Shown here: piece by piece, positions 7,694 to 16,015 of the stretch
How positions within the stretch are numbered: the stretch's first letter is position 1
Layout: the number at the start of each line of letters is the position of its first letter
NCBI RefSeq assembly: GCF_012726205.1
Contig: NZ_JAASAE010000022.1
Span: 1-33,388, forward strand
Direction of reading: 5' to 3'
Length of the DNA stretch: 33,388 nucleotides
DNA from: Rhodococcus sp. HNM0569
GTDB lineage: Bacteria; Actinomycetota; Actinomycetes; Mycobacteriales; Mycobacteriaceae
Notes under the pieces: generated by a model
The model's input: only the letters and a program-made list of their open reading frames with translations
Told to the model about the DNA's origin: nothing
Database searches by the model: none
Program-made: the position numbers and the translations under genes

Positions 7694-8754
7694 CCGAAGC
7701 GTCACCCGCGGCGACCGCGTCCGGTCGCCGCACCACGATCGTCCTCGCGGTGCTCGTCGTCGGCCTCGTCGCAGCGTCGATCGCGGCGGCGTGCATCGGC
7801 CAGGTGCACACGACGCCCGCCGAGGTCGTGGGCTCGATCCTGCATCGCATCGGACTCGACATCGGACCGATGCCTGCGCACCCGAGCGGCGACGTCACCC
7901 TGTGGGAGGTCCGCTTCCCGCGTGTCGTGCTCGCGATCGTCGTCGGCGCCTCGCTCGGCTGCTCGGGCGCCCTGCTGCAGGGCGTGTTCGCCAACCCGCT
8001 CGCCGAACCGGGTGTCATCGGTGTGTCGTCGGGCGCCGCGGTCGGCGCGAGCGCAGTGATCGTCGCGGGCGGCACCTTCGCGGCAGGCTGGTCGGTGGCC
8101 GTCGGCGCATTCGTCGCCGGACTGGTGACCACTGCGCTCGTGTATCTGCTCGCGCGCCACGAAGGCCGCACCGAGGTCGTGACGCTCGTGCTCACGGGCG
8201 TCGCCGTCAATGCGTTCGCCGGTGGGCTCATCGCGCTGTTCACGTTCATCGCGTCTCCTGCAGCGCGCGACCAGATCGTGTTCTGGCAGCTCGGTTCCCT
8301 CTCGGGTGCGACCTGGAACGCTGTGGCGATCGTCGGGCCGATGGCCGTCGTCGGGGTCGGTGCGACGATGGTGATCGCGAGGCGCCTCGACCTGCTCTCG
8401 CTGGGTGAGTCCGCAGCCCGCCACCTCGGTCTCGACGTCGAACGCCTCCGGCAGGTCGCGGTCGTGATCGTCGCTCTGCTGGTATCGGCGAGCGTCGCAT
8501 TCACCGGCATCATCCTGTTCGTGGGACTCGTCGTCCCGCACGTCATGCGCATCTGCGTCGGACCGGGCCACCGCGTGCTGATCCCCGCGAGCGCGCTGTG
8601 CGGCGCCTTCGTCCTGCTGGTCGCCGATCTCGGCGCCCGCACCCTCGTCCCGAACGCCGACCTGCCGCTCGGCATGCTCACCGCACTGGTCGGCGGGCCG
8701 TTCTTCTTCTGGCTGCTGCGCCGCACGCGCGCCCGGCAAGGAGGGTGGGCGTGA
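7690..8754 (+). CDS. hmuU: Heme ABC transporter permease (FecCD family)
   Basis: This 354-residue integral membrane protein of the BtuC/FecCD permease family has about nine or ten hydrophobic segments, starting with residues 17-38. Typical motifs are GASLGCSGALLQGVFANPLAEP near residue 80 (middle-loop signature) and the conserved GLVVPHVMR near residue 279, which contacts the ATPase. The ATG at 7690 overlaps the hmuT stop (ATGA), and its own stop overlaps the hmuV start (GTGA), so translation is coupled across the operon. It should form a homodimeric channel for heme with HmuT and HmuV. Confidence 0.94.
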   Translation: MTEASPAATASGRRTTIVLAVLVVGLVAASIAAACIGQVHTTPAEVVGSILHRIGLDIGPMPAHPSGDVTLWEVRFPRVVLAIVVGASLGCSGALLQGVFANPLAEPGVIGVSSGAAVGASAVIVAGGTFAAGWSVAVGAFVAGLVTTALVYLLARHEGRTEVVTLVLTGVAVNAFAGGLIALFTFIASPAARDQIVFWQLGSLSGATWNAVAIVGPMAVVGVGATMVIARRLDLLSLGESAARHLGLDVERLRQVAVVIVALLVSASVAFTGIILFVGLVVPHVMRICVGPGHRVLIPASALCGAFVLLVADLGARTLVPNADLPLGMLTALVGGPFFFWLLRRTRARQGGWA

Positions 8755-9587
8755 CGCGGCGCTGGTGGCCGGGCCGCGCCGCCGCGGCGGACACCCCCAC
8801 GTCGACCGAACCCGGCGGGGTGACCCTGAGCGCGGCCGGGCTGCACGTCGAGCGCGGCGGACGACCGGTCCTCGTCGACGTCGACGTCGACGTGCGCTCC
8901 GGCGAGGTCCTCGCGCTCGTCGGCCCCAACGGTGCGGGAAAGTCCACGCTGCTCGCGGTGCTCGCGGGCGATCAGGCCTTCTCGGCGGGCGACGTCGAGC
9001 TCGACGGCAGACCGCTGGGCCGGTATTCGGTGCGGGACGCGGCTCGGCGGCGCGCCGTGCTGCTGCAGGCCAACACGGTCAGCTTCCCGTTCACGGCCCG
9101 CGAGGTCGTCGCGATGGGCCGCTCTCCGTGGGCGCACACGCCGCGCAGCGAGGACGACGACGCGATCGTCGACGCGGCGATGGCCGAGTGCGATGTCAGC
9201 CGGTTCGCCGACCGCCCGTTCACCGCGCTCTCCGGTGGCGAGAAGGCGCGCGTCGCACTGGCGCGCGTGCTGGCGCAGGACACCGAGACGATGCTGCTCG
9301 ACGAGCCGACGGCCTCGCTCGACCTCGGCCATCAGGAGACCGTGATGCAGATCGCCCGCGAGCGCGCCCGCACCGGCCGGGCCGTCGCGGTCGTGCTGCA
9401 CGACCTGGGGCTCGCCGCCGCGTACGCCGACCGCATCGTCGTGCTGTCCGAAGGACAGGTCGCGGCTGCGGGTGCCCCTGCCGACGTGCTGTCGGAAGAG
9501 CTGCTCAGCAGCGTCTACCGGCACCCGATCGACCTGGTGCCGCACCCCCGTACGGGAGCACCGCTCGTCGTGCCGCACCGCGACTGA
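8751..9587 (+). CDS. hmuV: Heme ABC transporter ATP-binding protein
   Basis: HmuV powers heme import with HmuU. The 278-residue ATPase has a complete set of motifs: Walker A GPNGAGKST (58-66), a Q-loop at LLQAN, signature LSGGE (160-164), Walker B MLLDEP (Glu185) and switch His217. The GTG at 8751 overlaps the hmuU stop and has AAGGAGGG upstream; a longer in-frame extension would run inside hmuU and is rejected. A 130-bp gap with only a weak CCCTGC/GCAGGG pairing follows before the lppL-like gene. Confidence 0.94.
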   Translation: MTRRWWPGRAAAADTPTSTEPGGVTLSAAGLHVERGGRPVLVDVDVDVRSGEVLALVGPNGAGKSTLLAVLAGDQAFSAGDVELDGRPLGRYSVRDAARRRAVLLQANTVSFPFTAREVVAMGRSPWAHTPRSEDDDAIVDAAMAECDVSRFADRPFTALSGGEKARVALARVLAQDTETMLLDEPTASLDLGHQETVMQIARERARTGRAVAVVLHDLGLAAAYADRIVVLSEGQVAAAGAPADVLSEELLSSVYRHPIDLVPHPRTGAPLVVPHRD

Positions 9588-9717
9588 CCCTGCTGTCGTC
9601 GAGTCGGCCCGAGTCGGCTGCAGGGCGGTTCGGCCGATCAGGGATGCTTGAGAGGTCGGCCGGCACACGGCCGCCACCGCGAGCACGTCGCAGTCAGCAG
9701 GACATCCGGAGGATCAC

Positions 9718-10746
9718 GTGAGTAGATGGGAAGCGCGCACGGTCGCAGCCGTGCTCGCCGTCGCGGCCGTCACGATCGCGGGCTGCTCGTCCGGCGAGGA
9801 CGACGATGCGAGCACCGGGCCCATGGTGTCCGCGACCGCACCGTCCGCCGGGGCCTCGACCGCGCAGCCGGACGGCGAGGTGCGCGCCGCCGCACCGATC
9901 GACTCGCTCACCTTCTCGCGTCCGGCCGCAGAAGGGGCGCCGAGCGCCCTGTTCGCCGCGGTGACGGGCGACGGAACGCAGATCGAGGTGGCGTCCTCGG
10001 ACGCGGGATCCGCGCCGCTGCACACGCTCACCACCCCCGTGCCGGTCGTCGACGTCGCCGCCGCGCAGGACGGCACGCTGCTGCTCGCGATGAACGGCGC
10101 CGTCGGCCGCCTGCACCTCGACGCGGGCACCATCGACACGATCGACGTCGACGGGGACGTGCGCACCGTCGCCGAACTGGCCGACGGGCGCATCGCGGCA
10201 GGACTCGCGGGTGGGCGTCTGGCTCTGCTCACCCCGGACGGCGGCGTCGACGCCGAGATCACCGGCATCGCGTCGGTGGACGCGCTCGCCGTCACCGGCG
10301 ACGCACTCACCGTGCTCGACCGCACGCAGACGTCGGTCACCGAGATCGACCTCGCCGAGAATCGGCCCGGCTTGGCGTTGCGCGCGGGCGAGGGCGCGAC
10401 CGAACTGACGACCGACCACCACGGACGCATTCTCGTGAGCGACACCAACGGCCGCGAGCTGCTCGTCTACACGACCGGCGATCTGATCCTGCGGCAACGC
10501 TTCCCCACCGGCAGCGGACCGTACGCCGTGGCGTACGACGACGTCGCCGAGCGCGTGTGGGTCACGTTGCCGGAAACCGGCGAAGTGGTCGGTTACGATC
10601 TCTCGACCGGGGTCGGCGTCGAGACCGCCCGATACACCACGGTCCGTCAGCCCGACGCGATCGCGGTGGACCCGAGCACCGGCGACCTGCTGATCGGCTC
10701 GGCCACCGGCGACGGTCTGCAGCGGATACCTCTCGGGAGGTCGTGA
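9718..10746 (+). CDS. lppL: LppL-like lipoprotein, predicted beta-propeller
   Basis: This 342-residue exported lipoprotein has a signal sequence with lipobox IAGC (Cys23) followed by a Ser/Asp/Glu-rich linker. The remainder is made of short repeating strands with DG, G-E and D-x-x-G turns (for example VDGDVRTVAELADGRIAAG), the look of an NHL/YncE-type beta-propeller. No catalytic residues are evident. The GTG start has GGAGGA 4 nt upstream. Its stop overlaps the next gene by one base, and pyrD follows. In M. tuberculosis, LppL (Rv2138) lies next to pyrD (Rv2139), which supports the name. Its function is unknown; binding or assembly work at the envelope is a guess. Confidence 0.8.
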   Translation: MSRWEARTVAAVLAVAAVTIAGCSSGEDDDASTGPMVSATAPSAGASTAQPDGEVRAAAPIDSLTFSRPAAEGAPSALFAAVTGDGTQIEVASSDAGSAPLHTLTTPVPVVDVAAAQDGTLLLAMNGAVGRLHLDAGTIDTIDVDGDVRTVAELADGRIAAGLAGGRLALLTPDGGVDAEITGIASVDALAVTGDALTVLDRTQTSVTEIDLAENRPGLALRAGEGATELTTDHHGRILVSDTNGRELLVYTTGDLILRQRFPTGSGPYAVAYDDVAERVWVTLPETGEVVGYDLSTGVGVETARYTTVRQPDAIAVDPSTGDLLIGSATGDGLQRIPLGRS

Positions 10747-10985
10747 TGGCGTTCAACGCGCGGAAGCTTCCGGCGACATGGGACACGAGCTCCGAGGAGT
10801 TCGACTACGTTCCGCTCACACTTCCGCCGGACGTCACCCGCGTGAGCGCGTCCATGCGACTCGCCATCCAGGCCGAGTTCGGTGGCTGGGAGCTCTCACG
10901 TGTGCGTCTCTACACCGACGGCAGCCGCGGCGTCCTGCTGCGGCGCCGCAAGTCGCCCCGCCACATCCCCGACCCGGGTATCTGA
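10746..10985 (+). CDS. Small DUF5703-family protein
   Basis: This 79-residue basic soluble protein begins [21 protein letters not shown] and ends in a run of arginines with HIPDPGI. I recognise it as the small DUF5703 group found near pyrD and lppL in mycobacteria and relatives (Rv2137c is the likely counterpart). The ATG at 10746 overlaps the lppL stop (TGATG), and pyrD starts 10 bp after its own stop, so it sits in the same operon. No membrane segment, signal or known catalytic motif is visible. Function is unknown. Confidence 0.8.
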   Translation: MAFNARKLPATWDTSSEEFDYVPLTLPPDVTRVSASMRLAIQAEFGGWELSRVRLYTDGSRGVLLRRRKSPRHIPDPGI

Positions 10986-10995
10986 GGAGTCTGTC

Positions 10996-12069
10996 GTGTA
11001 TCCGCTGCTGTTGAGGCTGATGTTTCTGCTGCCTCCCGAGCGCGTCCATCACCTGGCCTTCGCCGCGATGCGGCTCGTCACGAGGACTCAGCCGCTGCGC
11101 TGGATGGTGACGCGGGTGCTCACGGTGCGCGACCCGATCCTGCGGACGACGGTGTTCGGTGTCGACTTCCCCGCACCGATGGGACTGGCGGCCGGTTTCG
11201 ACAAGAACGCGGACGGGGCCGACACCTGGGGGCCGATGGGCTTCGGATACGCCGAGGTCGGCACCGTCACGGCGCAGGCACAGCCCGGCAATCCGCCGCC
11301 CCGGCTGTTCCGGCTGCCCGCCGACCACGCGCTGCTCAACCGGATGGGATTCAACAACCACGGCGCGGGCACTGCGGCCAACAACCTGCGCCAGCGCCGG
11401 GCCGGCGGCGTGCCGATCGGCGCCAACATCGGCAAGACGAAGATCACGCCGCCCGCGGACGCCGCGGCCGACTACACCACGAGCGCGCGCATGCTCGGCC
11501 CGCTCGCCGACTTCGTCGTCGTCAACGTCAGCTCGCCGAACACGCCGGGGCTGCGCGATCTGCAGGCGGTCGAGGCCCTACGGCCGATCCTCGTCGCGGT
11601 ACAGGAAACGGTGACGACCCCGGTACTGGTCAAGATCGCTCCCGATCTCTCGGACGAGGACGTCGACGCGGTGGCCGACCTCGCTGTCGAACTCGGCCTC
11701 GCCGGCGTCGTCGCGGCCAACACGACGGTCAGCCGCGACGACCTGCGCACCCCGCATCCCGATGTCGCGGCACTGGGCCCGGGCGGCGTGTCCGGCCCGC
11801 CCGTCGCCGACCGTTCGCTCGCGGTGCTGCGCCGCCTGCACGCCCGCGTGGGCGATCGGCTGACGCTGATCTCGTGCGGGGGTATCGAGAACGCGGACCA
11901 CGCATGGGAACGCATCCTCGCCGGAGCCTCGCTGGTGCAGGGCTACACCGGCTTCATCTACGGCGGGCCGTTCTGGGCGAGGTCGATCCACAAGGGTGTC
12001 GCGCGCCGCGCCCGCGCGGCCGGGTTCACGTCGATCGCGGACGCCGTCGGGTCCGGTGTCGCGTCCTGA
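10996..12069 (+). CDS. pyrD: Dihydroorotate dehydrogenase (quinone), class 2
   Basis: PyrD oxidises dihydroorotate to orotate in pyrimidine synthesis, passing electrons through FMN to membrane quinones. The 357-residue protein has the class 2 N-terminal amphipathic region ([16 protein letters not shown]), the FMN motif [21 protein letters not shown], the catalytic-serine region [14 protein letters not shown] and the C-terminal SCGGI phosphate-binding motif. The GTG at 10996 has GAGGAG about 6 nt upstream; an in-frame start at 10882 would lie inside the preceding gene. It ends the lppL-DUF5703-pyrD operon at a strong hairpin. Confidence 0.96.
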   Translation: MYPLLLRLMFLLPPERVHHLAFAAMRLVTRTQPLRWMVTRVLTVRDPILRTTVFGVDFPAPMGLAAGFDKNADGADTWGPMGFGYAEVGTVTAQAQPGNPPPRLFRLPADHALLNRMGFNNHGAGTAANNLRQRRAGGVPIGANIGKTKITPPADAAADYTTSARMLGPLADFVVVNVSSPNTPGLRDLQAVEALRPILVAVQETVTTPVLVKIAPDLSDEDVDAVADLAVELGLAGVVAANTTVSRDDLRTPHPDVAALGPGGVSGPPVADRSLAVLRRLHARVGDRLTLISCGGIENADHAWERILAGASLVQGYTGFIYGGPFWARSIHKGVARRARAAGFTSIADAVGSGVAS

Positions 12070-12110
12070 CCTGCCACACTCCGAGCGACGCACACTCGTC
12101 TGCCTACCGA

Positions 12111-12143
12111 GCGGGGCCGGTGGCAGCACGCCACCGGCCCCGC
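12111..12143. terminator. Strong hairpin terminator shared by pyrD and the PEBP gene
   Basis: A perfect 14-bp stem (12111-12124 with 12130-12143, GCGGGGCCGGTGGC and its complement) closes a 5-nt loop between the two convergent stop codons. There is no clear T-run on either side, as is common for actinobacterial hairpin terminators. Confidence 0.8.
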
Positions 12144-12159
12144 TTCGTACCAGCTGTCG

Positions 12160-12693
12160 TTACTTCTGCTCGTAGAGTCCGGTGATGCGCGCACGGGCGA
12201 TCGCATGGCCGAACAGGTTGAACCCGAGGAAGGCCGGCGTCGACTCCGCGGTGACACCGTCGATGCGGTCGACGTCCACCGCGTGCACCGCGACGATGTA
12301 GCGGTGCGGGCCGTGCCCCTCCGGCGGGGCGGCACCGAGGAAGCGGTGCAGTCCCGCGTCGTTGCGCAGTGTCAGCGCCGTCGACGGCAGGCCGGTCCCG
12401 TTGTCGTCACCCGCTCCGGCGACCAGGCTCGTGGTGGTGGCCGGGATGTTGAGCACGGCCCAGTGCCAGAAGCCGGACGCGGTGGGCGCGTCGGGATCGA
12501 ACACGGTGACGGCGAAGCTCTTCGTCTCGGCCGGGAAGCCCGACCACGACAGTTGCGGCGACTCGTCGTACCCGCCCGCACCCATGATTCCACTCACCTG
12601 CTCGGTCGGCAGGGTGCCACCGTCGGTGAAATTCTCCGACGTGAGCTCGAAGGTGGGCAGGTCCGGCAGCGGCTCGTAGGGGTCGAATGCCAT
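12160..12693 (-). CDS. YbhB/YbcL-type phosphatidylethanolamine-binding (PEBP) family protein
   Basis: This 177-residue cytosolic protein belongs to the bacterial PEBP/Raf-kinase-inhibitor-like family. It shows the expected ligand-pocket motifs: [36 protein letters not shown] (the D-P-D-A-P and HW elements) and [14 protein letters not shown]. The ATG has AAAGGAA about 7 nt upstream. It follows the M20 peptidase by 26 bp, and the pair resembles Rv2141c-Rv2140c of M. tuberculosis. The ligand and role in bacteria are poorly known. Confidence 0.92.
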   Translation of the reverse strand: MAFDPYEPLPDLPTFELTSENFTDGGTLPTEQVSGIMGAGGYDESPQLSWSGFPAETKSFAVTVFDPDAPTASGFWHWAVLNIPATTTSLVAGAGDDNGTGLPSTALTLRNDAGLHRFLGAAPPEGHGPHRYIVAVHAVDVDRIDGVTAESTPAFLGFNLFGHAIARARITGLYEQK

Positions 12694-12719
12694 GCGGTGT
12701 TCCTTTCGTTGAGGACGGA

Positions 12720-14084
12720 TCAGCAGCGAGTCAGGAAGTGCCCGAGCACGCGGGCACCGAAACGCAGAGCGTCGACGGGCACCCGCTCGTCGACGCCGTG
12801 GAACAGCGCCGAGAAGTCGAGATCGGGGGGCAGCTGCAACGGAGCGAAGCCGAAGCACCGGATGCCGAGCTTCGCGAACGCCTTGGCGTCGGTGCCACCC
12901 GACATCATGTACGGCACGGTGCGCGCGTCGGGGTCGTGCGCGAGGATCGCGTCGTTCATCGCGTCCACGAGGTCGCCGTCGAAGGTCGTCTCGTAGGAAT
13001 CGAGCGACGTGACCCATTCGCGCGTCACGTCCGGGCCGATCAGCTCGTCGACGATGCGCTCGAACTCGGCGCGCCTGCCCGGTAGCACGCGGCAGTCGAC
13101 CATCGCCTCCGCAGTCTGCGGGATGACATTGGCCTTGTACCCGGCCGACAACATCGTGGGGTTCGCGGTGTCGCGGAGCGTCGCGCCCACGATGTTCGCG
13201 ATGCTGCCGAGCTTCGCGAGGGTGCCCTCGAGGTCGGGCGAGGCGGGATCGAAGTCGAGTCCGGTCTCTTCCCCCGCCGCCGTCAGGAATTCGGCCACGG
13301 AATCGGACACGACGAGCGGGAAGGTGTGCGTGCCCAGACGCGCGACGGCCTGAGCGAGGGTGGTGACCGCATTGTCGCTGTGCAGGAACGAACCGTGGCC
13401 CGCACGGCCACGCGCGGTGAGCTTCATCCAGCCGAGGCCCTTCTCGGCGGTCTCGACCAGGTACAGGCGGCGCTCGGTGCCGTCCGGACGGGGCACGGTG
13501 AGCGAGAACCCGCCCACCTCGCCGACGGCCTCGGTGACTCCCTCGAACAGGTCCGGCCGGTGTTCGACGAGCCACTGACACCCGTAGCGGCCGCCGTTCT
13601 CCTCGTCCGCGACGAACGCGAACACCAGATCACGCGGTGGCACGACGCCTGTCGCCTTGAACTCGCGCGCGACCGCCAGGATCATCCCGACCATGTCCTT
13701 CATGTCGACGGCGCCCCGGCCCCACACGTAACCGTCCTCGACGGCCCCCGAGAAGGGGTGCACGCGCCAGTCGGCGGGCTCGGCGGGCACGACGTCGAGG
13801 TGCCCGTGCAGCATGAGCGCGCCGCGCTCGCGGTCGGCGCCCTCGAGTCGCGCGAACACATTGGTGCGGCCGGGTGCGCCCGACTCGACGATCTCGACCT
13901 CGTAGCCGACCTCGCGCAACTGCCCGGCAACCCAGTCCGCGCACTCGGCTTCGCCCTTGGTCGTCGCGAGGTCGCCGGTATTGGACGTGTCGAACCGGAT
14001 GAGCGCACTGACGAGGTCGACGACCTCGGCTTCCGCACGGCCGCTGCCTGGACTTTCCCCTCGGGTTCCCACTGAAGAAGACAC
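12720..14084 (-). CDS. M20 family metallopeptidase / dipeptidase
   Basis: This 454-residue di-zinc hydrolase of the M20/M28 type has the usual metal ligands and catalytic residues: HGHLD (His95, Asp97), GRGAVDMKD (Asp127), DEENGG (catalytic Glu161, ligand Glu162), and a C-terminal FHGVDE histidine. A dimerisation lid lies between. No signal peptide is seen, so it should act on small peptides or acylated amino acids in the cytosol; the exact substrate cannot be read. The GTG start has AGGAAAG 6 nt upstream. The PEBP gene follows in the same direction. Rv2141c is the probable mycobacterial counterpart. Confidence 0.93.
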   Translation of the reverse strand: MSSSVGTRGESPGSGRAEAEVVDLVSALIRFDTSNTGDLATTKGEAECADWVAGQLREVGYEVEIVESGAPGRTNVFARLEGADRERGALMLHGHLDVVPAEPADWRVHPFSGAVEDGYVWGRGAVDMKDMVGMILAVAREFKATGVVPPRDLVFAFVADEENGGRYGCQWLVEHRPDLFEGVTEAVGEVGGFSLTVPRPDGTERRLYLVETAEKGLGWMKLTARGRAGHGSFLHSDNAVTTLAQAVARLGTHTFPLVVSDSVAEFLTAAGEETGLDFDPASPDLEGTLAKLGSIANIVGATLRDTANPTMLSAGYKANVIPQTAEAMVDCRVLPGRRAEFERIVDELIGPDVTREWVTSLDSYETTFDGDLVDAMNDAILAHDPDARTVPYMMSGGTDAKAFAKLGIRCFGFAPLQLPPDLDFSALFHGVDERVPVDALRFGARVLGHFLTRC

Positions 14085-14135
14085 GCCACTTTCCTACCAT
14101 CGTGGAGGGGCTCGCGCGTGCCCCGAACACGCGAT

Positions 14136-14164
14136 TTGGGCCCTGACGCTTCATCGGTTAGTCT
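14136..14164 (+). promoter_or_regulatory. Candidate tRNA-Leu promoter
   Basis: TTGGGC (14136-14141) and TAGTCT (14159-14164) are separated by 17 bp. The predicted start near 14171 is about 27 nt upstream of the mature tRNA end. The match at -35 is only partial. Confidence 0.4.
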
Positions 14165-14197
14165 TTCGAGGCGCCCAACGAACAGGGGCGTGAGCAA

Positions 14198-14283
14198 GTC
14201 CGAGTGGCGGAATGGCAGACGCGCTAGCTTGAGGTGCTAGTGTCCTATTAACGGACGTGGGGGTTCAAGTCCCCCCTCGGACA
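14198..14283 (+). tRNA. tRNA-Leu (anticodon GAG)
   Basis: An 86-nt class II tRNA with a long variable arm. The acceptor stem GTCCGAG pairs with CTCGGAC. The anticodon arm CTAGC-TTGAGGT-GCTAG gives anticodon GAG, which reads CUC/CUU leucine codons. The T arm is GGGGGTTCAAGTCCCCC. A CCA end is not encoded, which is usual in this group. A discriminator A at 14283 fits tRNA-Leu. Confidence 0.95.
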
Positions 14284-14360
14284 CAGGAGCGAACCGAAGC
14301 TCAGGATCTCGATCCGGAGCGGCTCGCACTCCACGATTCTGAGTTGAGACAGACGAGAAG

Positions 14361-14390
14361 GCCCCGGTTCTTTCGGAACCGGGGCTTTTC
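14361..14390 (+). terminator. Rho-independent terminator after tRNA-Leu
   Basis: GCCCCGGTTC (14361-14370) pairs with GAACCGGGGC (14376-14385) and is followed by TTTTC. Flanking bases (CGAGAA / TTCTCG) can lengthen the stem. It separates the tRNA from the next coding gene, whose start is 26 nt downstream, so that gene must be read through the hairpin or use a promoter very close by. Confidence 0.85.
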
Positions 14391-14415
14391 TCGTGAGAGG
14401 GCACGTGTTCCAGTC

Positions 14416-15927
14416 ATGACAGCCACGAGCGAGAATACGGCGACGAGCGACGAGACCGCGACTGTGCACGCCGGTACGCCGAGCACACTCGATCCCGCCG
14501 ATCTCGACGCATTTCATCGCGTCCTCGACCACGCCGCGCGGCTCGACGCGGACCATCCCGACTCGGTCGCGATCCAGCGCGCCGTGGCGCACATGTTCAA
14601 GAAGGCGAAGCGGACACGTCGCAATGCGGCCCGCGACGCGCGCGCCGAGGCCGACCGCCGCGTGGTCGCCGCAACGGCGACCGGTTCGCCGGACCGGATC
14701 GACGACGAGACTGCAGGCATCCCGCTGTCGTCGTCGGCGCAGGGTGCGACGGCGGGCACGCTCGTCCGAGCGCGTCCGTGCTACATCTGCAAGCAGCGCT
14801 ACACGGTCGTCGACGCGTTCTACCACCAGCTGTGCCCGTCGTGCGCGGCACGCTCGCACGCCAAGCGCGACGCCCGCACCGACCTCACCGGCAGGCGTGC
14901 CCTGCTGACCGGCGGCCGCGCGAAGATCGGCATGTACATCGCCCTGCGGCTGTTGCGCGACGGTGCCCACACGACGATCACGACGCGTTTCCCCAACGAC
15001 GCCATCCGCCGCTTCTCCGCGATGGAGGACAGCGACCAGTGGCTGCACCGCCTACGGATCGTGGGCATCGATCTGCGCGATCCTGCGCAGGTCGTCGCGC
15101 TCGCCGACTCGGTCGCCGAGCAGGGCCCGCTCGACATCCTGATCAACAACGCCGCACAGACCGTGCGCCGCTCCCCCGGCGCCTACAGCGCACTCGCGGA
15201 CGCCGAGAACGCACCGCTGCCTGCCGGGACGACGCCGGATGTCGTCACCTTCGGAAAGCCGAGCGAGGCTCATCCGGCGGCCCTCGCGAGTTCGCTGGGC
15301 GACGCCACCGCGCTGTCCGGGACCGCCCATGAACTCGCGGCGCACGACCTGACCGCGGCGGCGCTCGTCGCGAAGTCCGCCTCGCCCGCGCGTCAGGCGG
15401 CCGGGCTCGCAGTCGACGCCGGCGGCCTGCTGCCCGATCTCGCGACCACCAACAGCTGGGTGCAGACGGTCGCCGAGGTCGATCCGGTCGAGCTGCTCGA
15501 GGTGCAGCTGTGCAATGCGGTCGCACCGTTCATCCTGGTGTCCCGGTTGCGGCCCGCGATGGCCGCTGCCGCCGCACGGCGCAAGTACGTCGTCAACGTG
15601 TCGGCGATGGAGGGCCAGTTCGCGCGCTACTACAAGGGTGCGGGTCATCCGCACACCAACATGGCCAAGGCCGCCCTCAACATGCTGACGCACACGAGTG
15701 CGCGGGAGATGCTCGAGGACGGCATCCTCATGACGGCGGTCGATACCGGCTGGATCACCGACGAGCGCCCGCACGAGACGAAGATGCGCTTGGCCGACGA
15801 GGGCTTCCACGCCCCGCTCGACCTCGTCGACGGCGCCGCACGCGTGTACGACCCGATCGTGATGGGCGAACGCGGCGTCGACCTGTACGGGTGCTTTCTG
15901 AAGGACTACGAGCCGTCCCCCTGGTGA
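14416..15927 (+). CDS. SDR-fold oxidoreductase with N-terminal zinc ribbon, no YxxxK tyrosine
   Basis: This 503-residue protein has three parts. Residues 1-120 are a charged helical region. Residues 122-143 form a CxxC-14-CxxC zinc ribbon (Cys122, 125, 140, 143). From 158 on there is a short-chain dehydrogenase fold with TGGRAKIG (165-172) and NNAA (244-247), interrupted by an Ala-rich insert of about 100 residues (252-350). Ser396 is at the normal catalytic serine position (NVSAMEG), but the YxxxK site reads T414-N-M-A-K418, so the catalytic tyrosine is absent; Tyr405 and Tyr406 are nearby. The ATG at 14416 lacks a close Shine-Dalgarno. Related proteins with HPHTNMAK exist, as I recall, in eukaryotes too. 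The substrate is unknown. Confidence 0.8.
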   Translation: MTATSENTATSDETATVHAGTPSTLDPADLDAFHRVLDHAARLDADHPDSVAIQRAVAHMFKKAKRTRRNAARDARAEADRRVVAATATGSPDRIDDETAGIPLSSSAQGATAGTLVRARPCYICKQRYTVVDAFYHQLCPSCAARSHAKRDARTDLTGRRALLTGGRAKIGMYIALRLLRDGAHTTITTRFPNDAIRRFSAMEDSDQWLHRLRIVGIDLRDPAQVVALADSVAEQGPLDILINNAAQTVRRSPGAYSALADAENAPLPAGTTPDVVTFGKPSEAHPAALASSLGDATALSGTAHELAAHDLTAAALVAKSASPARQAAGLAVDAGGLLPDLATTNSWVQTVAEVDPVELLEVQLCNAVAPFILVSRLRPAMAAAAARRKYVVNVSAMEGQFARYYKGAGHPHTNMAKAALNMLTHTSAREMLEDGILMTAVDTGWITDERPHETKMRLADEGFHAPLDLVDGAARVYDPIVMGERGVDLYGCFLKDYEPSPW

Positions 15928-16002
15928 CGCACCGCGCCGGCGACATACCGTACGTGCACCACGGTCGCGCTCGCGGCGGCACTCCGACGCACGTCGGGCT
16001 TG

Positions 16003-16008
16003 TATCGT
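16003..16008 (+). promoter_or_regulatory. Candidate -10 element for a leaderless reductase mRNA
   Basis: TATCGT (TANNNT) ends 7 nt before the ATG at 16016, the same spacing seen at mshC, and there is no Shine-Dalgarno between. Transcription would start at or beside the start codon. Confidence 0.45.
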
Positions 16009-16015
16009 CGGTCAC

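Noticed and set aside
7470-9686. 738-codon minus-strand open frame under hmuU and hmuV
   Set aside because: Antisense to intact, motif-complete transporter genes; no domain is visible.
9588-9717. Terminator between hmuV and lppL from CCCTGC/GCAGGG pairing
   Set aside because: The loop is long, the stem is only 6 bp and no T-run follows, so it does not meet a reasonable standard.
14198-14283. tRNA-Leu as an integration (att) site
   Set aside because: No integrase and no duplicated tRNA 3' end were seen in the flanks; both sides hold core genes.
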